A DNA stretch of 11,964 nucleotides from an uncultured Micrococcales bacterium. GTDB taxonomy: Bacteria > Actinomycetota > Actinomycetes > Actinomycetales > Microbacteriaceae. Positions 6,486 through 11,964 of the stretch are shown one piece after another. Positions within the stretch are counted from its first letter, which is position 1. Each line of letters opens with the position of its first letter. The notes below the pieces were generated by a model. That model was not told where the DNA came from and did no database searches. It saw only the letters and a program-made list of their open reading frames with translations. The stretch covers positions 1-11,964 of the forward strand of contig CAIKYE010000009.1 of the NCBI GenBank assembly GCA_903831585.1, in the 5' to 3' direction. Made by a program: the position numbers and the translations under genes.

Positions 6486-6917
6486 TTGTCAGAGATTGTT
6501 ACTGTTTCAGGCCTAGTTGCCACCACACCGCGTCACCTGGTAACCCAAGATGGGTTGCCAATCACTTCGTTTCGATTGGCAGCCTCGCACCGTCGATTCG
6601 ATCGAACCGCCAACAAATGGATCGACGGCGAAACCAATTGGTTTACCGTCACTGCGTTTCGACAGTTAGCTATCAATTCGGCGGGTTCGGTTTCGAAGGG
6701 CGAACGAGTTCTAGTAACCGGCAAGCTCCGAGTTCGCGACTGGGATAACGGCGAAAGGGCCGGCACATCGGTCGAAATCGAGTCAGATGCCATTGGGCAC
6801 GACCTGACCTGGGGCACGGCCACCTTTACGCGCACGATTTTGGTGCGCGAACCAGACCCAGCCGAAGATGTCGACAGCGAGATCGAAGAAGAAGAAGAGT
6901 TGGTCGCCGCTAAATAA
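6486..6917 (+). CDS. ssb: Single-stranded DNA-binding protein paralogue (SSBb-like)
   Basis: A 143-residue OB-fold protein that should bind single-stranded DNA as an oligomer. The core shows the SSB pattern: VTVSGLVATTPRHLVT (5-20), TSFRLAASHRRFD (27-39), NWFTVTAFRQLA (51-62), KGERVLVTGKLRVRDW (71-86), and GTSVEIESDAIGHDLTWGT (93-111). The C-terminus is very acidic (EDVDSEIEEEEELVAAK) but lacks the DDDIPF-like tip with which main bacterial SSBs recruit repair and replication proteins. This, plus its location directly before ettA, fits the second actinobacterial SSB (as in the mycobacterial Rv2478c-Rv2477c pair) better than the replicative SSB. It starts at a TTG with a good ribosome site partly covered by a hairpin. 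Confidence 0.9.
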   Translation: MSEIVTVSGLVATTPRHLVTQDGLPITSFRLAASHRRFDRTANKWIDGETNWFTVTAFRQLAINSAGSVSKGERVLVTGKLRVRDWDNGERAGTSVEIESDAIGHDLTWGTATFTRTILVREPDPAEDVDSEIEEEEELVAAK

Positions 6918-6932
6918 CCACAGACTGCTGGG

Positions 6933-6960
6933 CCGACAGGCGACCCCCTCTGCCTGTCGG
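6933..6960 (+). terminator. Hairpin after ssb, possible factor-poor terminator
   Basis: CCGACAGGC (6933-6941) and GCCTGTCGG (6952-6960) form a perfect 9-base-pair GC-rich stem with a 10-base loop, 15 bases after the ssb stop. There is no T-run behind it (TTCAGCG follows). It could end the ssb transcript, as U-less hairpins are often proposed to in actinobacteria, or be the first stem of the ettA leader. Confidence 0.45.
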
Positions 6961-6963
6961 TTC

Positions 6964-7089
6964 AGCGCCAAACCTCTTTTCGAGAGAGGCTGGCGCTCTC
7001 TCGCAATGCATGCAATCACAGTGCTCAAGTTGAAGCCAAAAATGGTCGGATAAACTCTTTCCGACAGCATGCGGCGCGAGAGAGCGCCA
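6964..7089 (+). promoter_or_regulatory. Structured ettA leader with competing inverted repeats
   Basis: TGGCGCTCTCTCGC (6991-7004) is perfectly complementary over 14 bases to 7076-7089. A 3x3 internal loop follows, then GCATGC (7008-7013) pairs with GCATGC (7067-7072), and inside it GTCGGA (7045-7050) pairs with TCCGAC (7060-7065). The same TGGCGCT can instead pair with the upstream AGCGCCA (6964-6970), helped by CCTCT/AGAGG inside. The downstream arm can alternatively fold on itself (GGCGC 7073-7077 with GCGCC 7084-7088). AGCGCCA therefore occurs twice (6964, 7083) around one complement: the layout of a switch or attenuator. Only 22 bases separate its end from the ettA start. Confidence 0.5.
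7006..7053 (+). CDS. Possible 15-residue leader peptide before ettA
   Basis: An ATG-TAA frame inside the structured leader encodes MHAITVLKLKPKMVG. It lies within the loop of the long 6991-7089 pairing and covers the 5' arm of the inner GTCGGA hairpin, so ribosomes on it would change the folding. A purine-rich GAGAGAGG lies about 16 bases upstream, farther than ideal. A frame this short can occur by chance; only its position makes it notable. Confidence 0.2.
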   Translation: MHAITVLKLKPKMVG

Positions 7090-7111
7090 TTTATCGAAAG
7101 AGACAAACACT

Positions 7112-8794
7112 TTGGCTGAATTCATCTATCAGATGATCAAGGCGCGCAAGGCGCATGGCGAGAAAGTCATTCTTGATGACGTGACCCTGGCGTTTTATCC
7201 GGGTGCCAAAATCGGAGTCGTTGGCCCCAACGGTGCCGGAAAGTCGACAGTGCTCAAGATTATGGCTGGCATCGACACACCAAGCAATGGTGAAGCTCGT
7301 TTGGCCAACGACGCAACCGTTGGAATTTTGTTGCAGGAGCCTCCGCTCGACGAGAGTTTGACAGTTCTCGGCAACGTCGAGCTAGCCGTGAAAGCTACTA
7401 AGGCAAAGCTCGATCGCTTCAACGAGATTTCGGCGCTAATGGCTGAGCCAGATGCGGACTTCGACACCCTGCTCGCCGAGATGGGTGTTCTGCAAGAGCA
7501 AATCGATCATCTAGATGCTTGGGATCTCGACAGTCAACTAGAGCAGGCCATGGATGCACTTCGTTGCCCACCTGGCGACACTCCTGTCACTCACCTTTCG
7601 GGTGGAGAGCGCAGACGTGTTGCTCTTTGCAAGTTGCTGCTCGAGAAGCCTGACTTGCTGCTGCTAGACGAACCAACTAACCACCTCGATGCCGAGTCAG
7701 TTTTGTGGCTCGAGTTGCACCTCGCGAAGTATCCCGGCGCAGTTCTTGCCGTAACTCACGATCGATACTTTCTCGACAATGTCGCAGAGTGGATTCTCGA
7801 ACTCGACCGCGGTCGCGCCTATCCCTATGAGGGAAACTACTCGACCTACCTTGAGAAGAAGCGCGAGCGCCTTGAGGTGCAGGGCAAGAAAGACGCAAAG
7901 CTGGCCAAGCGCCTTACCGAGGAGCTCGAGTGGGTTCGTTCGAACTCGAAAGCTCGCCAGGTCAAGTCAAAAGCTCGTTTGTCAAAGTACGAAGAGATGG
8001 CTGCCGCTGCAGACCGTGACAGAAAGCTCGACTTCGAAGAGATTCAGATTCCGATTGGTCCTCGACTCGGAAACATTGTGCTTGAAGCCAAGAACATCAA
8101 GAAGGGTTTCGGCGACCGAGTGTTGGTCGAGGGCCTTAGCTTCTCGCTTCCGCGCAATGGAATCGTTGGAGTGATTGGTCCGAACGGTGTCGGTAAGTCA
8201 ACACTGTTTAAGAGCATCGTCGGCCTAGAAGAACTTGACAGCGGCGAACTAAAAATCGGTGAGACCGTAAAGATCTCATACGTTGACCAGTCGCGCTCTG
8301 GCATCGATCCAACCAAGACTCTTTTCGAGGTGGTTTCTGACGGTCTCGACTTCATGATGGTTGGTAACACCGAGATTCCATCGCGCGCCTATGTTGCGGC
8401 TTTTGGTTTCAAGGGAACTGATCAGCAAAAGCCAGCCGGAGTTCTCTCCGGTGGAGAACGCAACCGACTAAACCTCGCCCTCACTCTGAAGCAGGGCGGA
8501 AACCTCTTGCTACTCGACGAACCGACAAACGACCTCGATGTCGAGACCCTGTCGTCTCTCGAAAACGCCTTACTCGAATTTCCCGGTTGTGCTGTGGTCA
8601 TCACACACGACCGTTGGTTTCTCGACAGAGTCGCAACCCACATTTTGGCTTACGAGGGCACCGACGATAATCCTGCTAACTGGTATTGGTTCGAGGGCAA
8701 CTTCGACTCATACGAAGAGAACAAGATTGAACGCCTGGGTGCAGAGGCTGCCAAGCCGCATCGCTCAACCTATCGCCGCCTGACTCGCGACTAG
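7112..8794 (+). CDS. ettA: Energy-dependent translational throttle protein EttA (ABC-F ATPase)
   Basis: EttA is a soluble ABC-F protein that binds the ribosomal E site and gates entry into elongation according to ATP/ADP ratio. The 560-residue product has two ABC domains: Walker A GPNGAGKS (38-45), signature LSGGERRR (162-169) and Walker B LLLLDEPTNHLD (182-193); then Walker A GPNGVGKS (356-363), signature LSGGERNR (445-452) and LLLLDEPTNDLD (465-476). Between them is a charged linker (about 245-305, YLEKKRERLE to KLSKYEEM-like) and in domain 1 an insertion around 100-140 fits the arm. There is no membrane domain. Length and the start (AEFIYQMIKARKAHGEKVILDDVTL) match EttA. It starts at a TTG with only an AAAGAG-type site, behind a structured leader. 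Its stop converges on tesB. Confidence 0.96.
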   Translation: MAEFIYQMIKARKAHGEKVILDDVTLAFYPGAKIGVVGPNGAGKSTVLKIMAGIDTPSNGEARLANDATVGILLQEPPLDESLTVLGNVELAVKATKAKLDRFNEISALMAEPDADFDTLLAEMGVLQEQIDHLDAWDLDSQLEQAMDALRCPPGDTPVTHLSGGERRRVALCKLLLEKPDLLLLDEPTNHLDAESVLWLELHLAKYPGAVLAVTHDRYFLDNVAEWILELDRGRAYPYEGNYSTYLEKKRERLEVQGKKDAKLAKRLTEELEWVRSNSKARQVKSKARLSKYEEMAAAADRDRKLDFEEIQIPIGPRLGNIVLEAKNIKKGFGDRVLVEGLSFSLPRNGIVGVIGPNGVGKSTLFKSIVGLEELDSGELKIGETVKISYVDQSRSGIDPTKTLFEVVSDGLDFMMVGNTEIPSRAYVAAFGFKGTDQQKPAGVLSGGERNRLNLALTLKQGGNLLLLDEPTNDLDVETLSSLENALLEFPGCAVVITHDRWFLDRVATHILAYEGTDDNPANWYWFEGNFDSYEENKIERLGAEAAKPHRSTYRRLTRD

Positions 8795-8804
8795 TTACTA
8801 GTCG
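8788..8804. repeat. Palindrome spanning both convergent stop codons
   Basis: CGACTAG-TTA-CTAGTCG is a perfect inverted repeat with 7-base arms and a 3-base centre. Both TAG stops (ettA on plus, tesB on minus) are in the arms; each protein ends with an Asp codon GAC. With so short a spacer this is the only candidate for a bidirectional transcript end, but no T-run is present and the stem is weak. Confidence 0.4.
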
Positions 8805-9697
8805 GCGAACTCGGGAACGCGAACCATTCCCTCTTGAGCGACGGTGGCAAGCAGTTGCCCCTGACGATTGAAGATTCGACCAAGAGCCAGGCCTCGACCG
8901 CCCTGAGCGCTTGGTGATTCCTGCACATAGAGCATCCACTCGTCGGCCCGGCCATCCCGGTGAAACCACATGGCGTGATCGAGGCTCGCCGATTTCAGTC
9001 CCCGGTGAGCCCAGGCAATTCCGTGTCGCCGATAGATGCTCTCGAGAATCGTGTAGTCGCTGGCGTAGGCCATCGCGGCTCGATGAATCTGCATGTCATC
9101 GGGCAGTGCTCCGAGCGACTTAATCCAAACGGCCTGATGAGCGACATGCTCGCCGTCAACCTTGAAAAAGATTGGCGATGTCACGTGGCGCATGTCAAAA
9201 GGTCTCGCCTTGGCCCAGTACTGAACTACCGGATGCTCGCTGTCACCGAGAAGCGATGCGGCCGTCGGCAATGATTCGGGATCGGGAATATTCTCGGGAA
9301 AGGCATCCTGGTGATCTAGTCCCGGGTCTGTGTCTTGAAACGAAGCAATCATCGAGAAGATGGGTTGATTGTTTTGAAATGCCTGAACTCGGCGAGTGCT
9401 AAAGCTTCTGCCATCGCGAAGTCGGTCGACCGAAAAAGTAATTGGCAGCTCAATGTCTCCAGGCCGCAAAAAGTATCCGTGCAGTGAGTGAACGTTTCTG
9501 ATGCCCTCGGTGTCTATTGTGTGGGTGGCTGCCACCAGGCTCTGCGCTAATACCTGACCGCCATACACTCTTCCGTGCGGCATCCATTGAGAAGGCCCTT
9601 CGAATAGGTCTTCTCCATTCGCAGCCGTGGTCAATCTTTCCAGCTTCAAGGTTCTGAGCAAATCTTCCAGAGGGTTTTCTGGAATTGGAACTGACAT
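8798..9697 (-). CDS. tesB: Acyl-CoA thioesterase II (TesB-like double hotdog)
   Basis: The enzyme hydrolyses acyl-CoA thioesters to free acid and CoA in the cytoplasm. The 299-residue protein has two hotdog repeats. Repeat 1 includes GRVYGGQVLAQSLVAA (42-57), VHSLHGYFLRPGD (69-81) and DGRSFSTRRVQAFQ (95-108). Repeat 2 includes YASDYTILES with the active-site D214, ASLDHAMWFHR with S238 in the position of the E. coli TesB threonine, and the C-terminal VAQEGMVRV with Q288. The catalytic Asp-Thr/Ser-Gln set is therefore complete with a serine variant. The ATG is preceded by GGAGA four bases upstream. It is transcribed away from the 9750 gene and towards ettA, and appears to be monocistronic. Confidence 0.94.
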   Translation of the reverse strand: MSVPIPENPLEDLLRTLKLERLTTAANGEDLFEGPSQWMPHGRVYGGQVLAQSLVAATHTIDTEGIRNVHSLHGYFLRPGDIELPITFSVDRLRDGRSFSTRRVQAFQNNQPIFSMIASFQDTDPGLDHQDAFPENIPDPESLPTAASLLGDSEHPVVQYWAKARPFDMRHVTSPIFFKVDGEHVAHQAVWIKSLGALPDDMQIHRAAMAYASDYTILESIYRRHGIAWAHRGLKSASLDHAMWFHRDGRADEWMLYVQESPSAQGGRGLALGRIFNRQGQLLATVAQEGMVRVPEFAD

Positions 9698-9700
9698 GAT

Positions 9701-9705
9701 TCTCC
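9701..9705 (-). promoter_or_regulatory. Shine-Dalgarno GGAGA of tesB
   Basis: GGAGA on the minus strand is spaced 3-4 bases from the ATG at 9697 and supports that start. Confidence 0.55.
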
Positions 9706-9735
9706 GAACTGCGAGTTAATTGTGATTGCAAAAGG

Positions 9736-9742
9736 TAGTTTA
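9736..9742. promoter_or_regulatory. Shared -10 element TAGTTTA between tesB and the 9750 gene
   Basis: TAGTTTA reads TANNNT on both strands (TAGTTT on plus, TAAACT on minus), the symmetric form expected of a bidirectional -10. On plus, the ATG at 9750 follows 8 bases after it and has no ribosome site, which fits a leaderless start. On minus, it predicts a leader of about 30 bases that includes the GGAGA site of tesB. No clear -35 was seen. Confidence 0.35.
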
Positions 9743-9749
9743 GATAACG

Positions 9750-10415
9750 ATGAATAAAGACTTCGTTCTAATTGATGAACAATCGACAAAAGATCTGCAG
9801 TCATACCTGCTGAGAGCCAAGCGACTCGACCCTGATGGTCTCGTTCGCTTGCGTGCCTATGGCAATGTGCTCGCCGCCTATGTTGCACCCATATTCACCG
9901 GTTCGATTCTCGACGGGGGTCCTACTGTCATTGGTCTTCGCACGACAGAACTTGCCGCCGAGGCAGAGGTTGACTCTCTGGTGCCAATTTCTTCGGTTCT
10001 CGACCGACTAGCCAGGGTGCTTGAGAGTGGCGCAACCGAATATCGAATCGAAGTTCCAGAGGCCGGCCAGCGCGCCGCCTGGGCAGGCATCTCGCCACCT
10101 CGATCAGGTTGGGTTGCCGATGGAGTAATCGACGAAACCGAATTGACGGCAATCGCAAGGGCAGGAATTCAGGAGGTTGCTGACTCGCTTCCAACTTCAG
10201 TCGGTGGACCAATCGCGGCACGCATCCGCGGTGAAATCTGGGGCAGGGGCATCGAGCGTGACACACGCATTCCAACCGGCGCAGCCTTCGTGGCGGCCGG
10301 GCTCGGCTTCATGACAGAGAACGAGCAGATTTCGATTTACTTTGCCGACAACTGGGTTCGCCTGAGCACAGAGTTTGGCCACGTAATTGCGCGTGAAGCC
10401 GCTCGAGTCGCCTAA
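9750..10415 (+). CDS. Conserved-looking protein of unknown function, 221 residues
   Basis: I do not recognise a named domain. The protein is soluble with no signal peptide or clear membrane segment. It starts MNKDFVLIDEQSTKDLQSYL, has a mixed alpha/beta look with hydrophobic strands (YGNVLAAYVAPIF, PTVIGLRTTELA), a central SPPRSGWVADGVIDETELTAIARAG stretch, a GPIAARIRGEIWGR segment and an end reading FADNWVRLSTEFGHVIAREA. Codon use is like that of its neighbours, giving no sign of recent transfer. It is divergent from tesB and converges on glbO with nine bases between stops. Several actinobacteria carry a hypothetical protein of this size in the ettA-to-globin region as I remember, but I cannot confirm homology. 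The start lacks a ribosome site. Confidence 0.85.
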   Translation: MNKDFVLIDEQSTKDLQSYLLRAKRLDPDGLVRLRAYGNVLAAYVAPIFTGSILDGGPTVIGLRTTELAAEAEVDSLVPISSVLDRLARVLESGATEYRIEVPEAGQRAAWAGISPPRSGWVADGVIDETELTAIARAGIQEVADSLPTSVGGPIAARIRGEIWGRGIERDTRIPTGAAFVAAGLGFMTENEQISIYFADNWVRLSTEFGHVIAREAARVA

Positions 10416-10424
10416 GCCTCGTAA

Positions 10425-10883
10425 TTATTCTTCGAAGGTGTTTAGCATCGCGGTGGCGGCACGATCTAGGTAGCCCCAAAGTTCAGCCTCGAGAAGCTGC
10501 GGCAATTCGATTGAGTCAACCGCCGCGCGCATGTGTAGCAACCAACGCTCGCGCGCAAGCGGATTTATCTTGAAGGGGGAGTGACGCATCTTTAGTCTCG
10601 GGTGCCCGCGCTGCTCTTGGTAGGTGGTTGGGCCGCCCCAGTACTGCTCGAGAAACATGCGTAGTCTCTCTGCCGCCGGGCCGAGGTCATCTTCTGGATA
10701 CATGGGTCGCAGAACATCGTCTTCTGCAACGCCCTCATAGAACTTCGCGACAAGTCGCTCAAAAGTTTGGCTTCCGCCAACACGCTCATAAAAGTTGCCC
10801 GATATATCTAGCTCTCCGCCAAGCCCCTTGATGCGCACTGTTTCGACGCGCTCTGCATCAGAGAAATCTTCTTCGTCGTGCAA
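10425..10883 (-). CDS. glbO: Group II truncated haemoglobin (trHbO)
   Basis: A small cytoplasmic haem protein that binds O2 and is linked in the family to O2 and NO or peroxide chemistry and respiration. The 152-residue protein has all trHbO marks: FYERVGG (31-37), B10 tyrosine Y49 in AKFYEGV, CD1 tyrosine Y62 in MYPEDDL, RMFLEQYWGGP (75-85), QRGHPRLKMRHSPF with the proximal haem ligand H101, and the G8 tryptophan W114 in RERWLLHM. The open frame begins at a TTG abutting the channel stop; it adds an acidic ~29-residue N-terminal extension over the mycobacterial protein. A GTG at codon 17 is an alternative start, and neither has a strong ribosome site. It is the last gene of the pepN-channel-globin run. 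Confidence 0.93.
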   Translation of the reverse strand: MHDEEDFSDAERVETVRIKGLGGELDISGNFYERVGGSQTFERLVAKFYEGVAEDDVLRPMYPEDDLGPAAERLRMFLEQYWGGPTTYQEQRGHPRLKMRHSPFKINPLARERWLLHMRAAVDSIELPQLLEAELWGYLDRAATAMLNTFEE

Positions 10884-11786
10884 TTACTTGCTTGCCTTGC
10901 CAGTGACCTCGACAAAGATTGAGGTCTTATCTGAGGCAAGAGTTATCTTTGCCGAATCGAGTTTGTTCTTAATTCGCAGTCTTAGCTCGCGCGCAACTTC
11001 ATCGGCGTCTTGCGGGCCAACCTGCTGCACCAAGCGCATGACAACCTGATCTGCCGTGACGGATTCGATTCCCCAGATTTCTGGTTTACCGAGCATGCGC
11101 TTGGCGAATGAAGAATCTTTTACGAGTTCTGTAGCAGCTTCAAGAATCGCGGCGCGTGCTTTGTCGATGTTTACTTTGTAGCTCAGTGGAATGTCGAGAA
11201 TGACTCGAGACCATCCCTGTGACTGATTACCGACACGGATGATTTCTCCGTTTCGCACGTACCAGAGAACGCCGTTCACATCTCTAACCTGAGTAACGCG
11301 AAGGCCAACGTTTTCAATGACGCCTCGAGCCTCACCAAGGTCGACGCTGTCACCAACGCCAAACTGGTCTTCGAAGATTATGAATAGACCGTTGATGAGG
11401 TCTTTCACCAGGCTCTGAGCACCGAAGCCAAGGGCTGCTCCCAAGATTCCAGCACTGGCCACAAGGGCACCTACGGCAACTCCCAGTTCGCCCAGCACGG
11501 CCCCCACCGCGAATAGCAGCAGTGACCAGGTGATCAGGTTTGACATAACAGAGGCAAGCGTTTTGGCTCGCTGAATGACTCGTGCCTTTGAGATTGGCGA
11601 CTGACCTCTAGTTTCTGCGCCAGCGAGCTTGCCTTTGGTTCCGCTTTCGACCTGTTTCAGAACTCGGCTCACCGAAATCAGCAGTGCCCAGCGAGCGATG
11701 ACCGTTCCGAGCAGAATTGCGACAATCCTGATTGGGGTCTGCCATTGCTGCCAGAACTCTGGCCACCAGCTAGCTAGGTCTTGCAT
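10884..11786 (-). CDS. MscS-family mechanosensitive ion channel
   Basis: A small-conductance mechanosensitive channel subunit that opens under membrane tension to release solutes on osmotic downshock; the family forms heptamers in the inner membrane. The 300-residue protein has TM1 about 18-38, TM2 about 82-100 and the glycine/alanine-rich pore helix TM3 about 103-135 (GALVASAGILGAALGFGAQS then LVKDLINGLFIIFEDQFGVGD). The beta domain follows with GVIENVGLRVTQVRDVNGVLWYVRNGEII and NQSQGWSR, then the alpha/beta C-terminal domain. A charged cytoplasmic stretch (about 41-80) separates TM1 and TM2. The ATG is two bases after the pepN stop, and its TAA directly abuts the TTG of glbO, so all three genes appear co-transcribed. 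Confidence 0.95.
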   Translation of the reverse strand: MQDLASWWPEFWQQWQTPIRIVAILLGTVIARWALLISVSRVLKQVESGTKGKLAGAETRGQSPISKARVIQRAKTLASVMSNLITWSLLLFAVGAVLGELGVAVGALVASAGILGAALGFGAQSLVKDLINGLFIIFEDQFGVGDSVDLGEARGVIENVGLRVTQVRDVNGVLWYVRNGEIIRVGNQSQGWSRVILDIPLSYKVNIDKARAAILEAATELVKDSSFAKRMLGKPEIWGIESVTADQVVMRLVQQVGPQDADEVARELRLRIKNKLDSAKITLASDKTSIFVEVTGKASK

Positions 11787-11788
11787 CT

Positions 11789-11964
11789 TTAGTCTTGCTC
11801 GTCGCGCTTTTGGGCGGCAAGGGCACGGTCAACGGCCGCAAGGTTCTCAATCATGATTCGACGAAGTGCAGGAATCTCTTTGATTTCTGGTTTCGCGATC
11901 CACTCTCGGGTTTTTGCAGCAAGCGATTCGTTGGCCAGATAGACCGGATACAGGTTGATCATCA
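11789..11964 (-). CDS. pepN: Aminopeptidase N, C-terminal 58 residues (cut by window edge)
   Basis: The visible frame reads from MINLYPVYLANESLAAKTRE through WIAKPEIKEIPALRRIMIEN to an end in RALAAQKRDEQD. A run of 'LYP..LA...L...T..W......PALRR...E....V.RAL.A' matches the end of the helical C-terminal domain of actinobacterial M1 aminopeptidase N, a zinc metallopeptidase that removes N-terminal residues from peptides. The zinc site (HEXXH) lies outside the window, so catalytic competence cannot be judged. The stop is two bases before the channel gene. Assignment is from the C-terminus only and could be a related M1 enzyme. Confidence 0.75.
   Translation of the reverse strand, partial: MINLYPVYLANESLAAKTREWIAKPEIKEIPALRRIMIENLAAVDRALAAQKRDEQD

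Noticed and set aside
6933..7089. Insertion sequence remnant or attachment site, suggested by the many inverted repeats
   Set aside because: There is no transposase fragment, no flanking target duplication and no shift in composition; the repeats nest like RNA stems rather than element ends.
6783..7106. A 107-codon minus-strand frame across the end of ssb and the ettA leader
   Set aside because: No start signal or motif; its composition follows from the inverted repeats and the ssb coding strand.
10416..10424. Terminator between the 9750 gene and glbO
   Set aside because: The spacer is nine bases with no inverted repeat or T-run, so nothing supports a terminator there.

Overview
The window looks like a chromosomal segment of a low-to-moderate-GC actinobacterium, most likely a small-genome member of the Microbacteriaceae (the freshwater 'Luna'-type lineages such as Rhodoluna or Aquiluna). 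The reasons are a base composition that looks to be in the mid-50s % GC by eye, very tight gene packing, frequent TTG/GTG starts, starts that look leaderless, the ssb-paralogue/ettA gene pair, a group II truncated haemoglobin and an actinobacterial-type PepN C-terminus. No mobile element, CRISPR array, tRNA or rRNA was seen. No gene-free stretch exceeds about 200 bases.

Left block (1-5838, all minus strand, read right to left). A ten-helix drug/metabolite-family transporter is followed by a small two-helix membrane protein (ATGA overlap). After a 47-base gap come a PLP-dependent group II decarboxylase, N-carbamoylputrescine amidase (aguB), agmatine deiminase (aguA), gcvT and the start of gcvH. 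From the decarboxylase to gcvH the junctions range from a 1-base overlap to 8 bases, so this part is almost certainly one operon. AguA and AguB convert agmatine to putrescine. The decarboxylase sits where an arginine decarboxylase would be needed to make the agmatine, but group II enzymes are not the usual arginine decarboxylases, so this is a testable hypothesis. The AguA, AguB and glycine-cleavage steps release ammonia (AguB and glycine cleavage also CO2).

Middle block (5839-8794, plus strand). A 22-base divergent spacer with an exactly symmetric palindrome separates the transporter from msrA (methionine sulfoxide reductase A). Then come a TTG-started SSB paralogue and ettA, the ABC-F translation factor. 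The spacer before ssb holds a perfect DnaA box and a long hairpin whose 3' arm covers part of the ssb Shine-Dalgarno sequence. The 194-base ssb-ettA spacer is unusually rich in inverted repeats, including mutually exclusive pairings and a 15-codon reading frame, and looks like a structured leader.

Right block (8798-11964). tesB (acyl-CoA thioesterase II, minus) converges on ettA with three bases between the stop codons. It diverges from an unrecognised conserved-looking 221-residue protein (plus), which in turn converges on a minus-strand operon pepN (C-terminus only) - MscS-type channel - truncated haemoglobin glbO.

The strongest leads are the decarboxylase-aguB-aguA module, the ettA leader, the SD-occluding hairpin before ssb, and the symmetric divergent promoter between the transporter and msrA.
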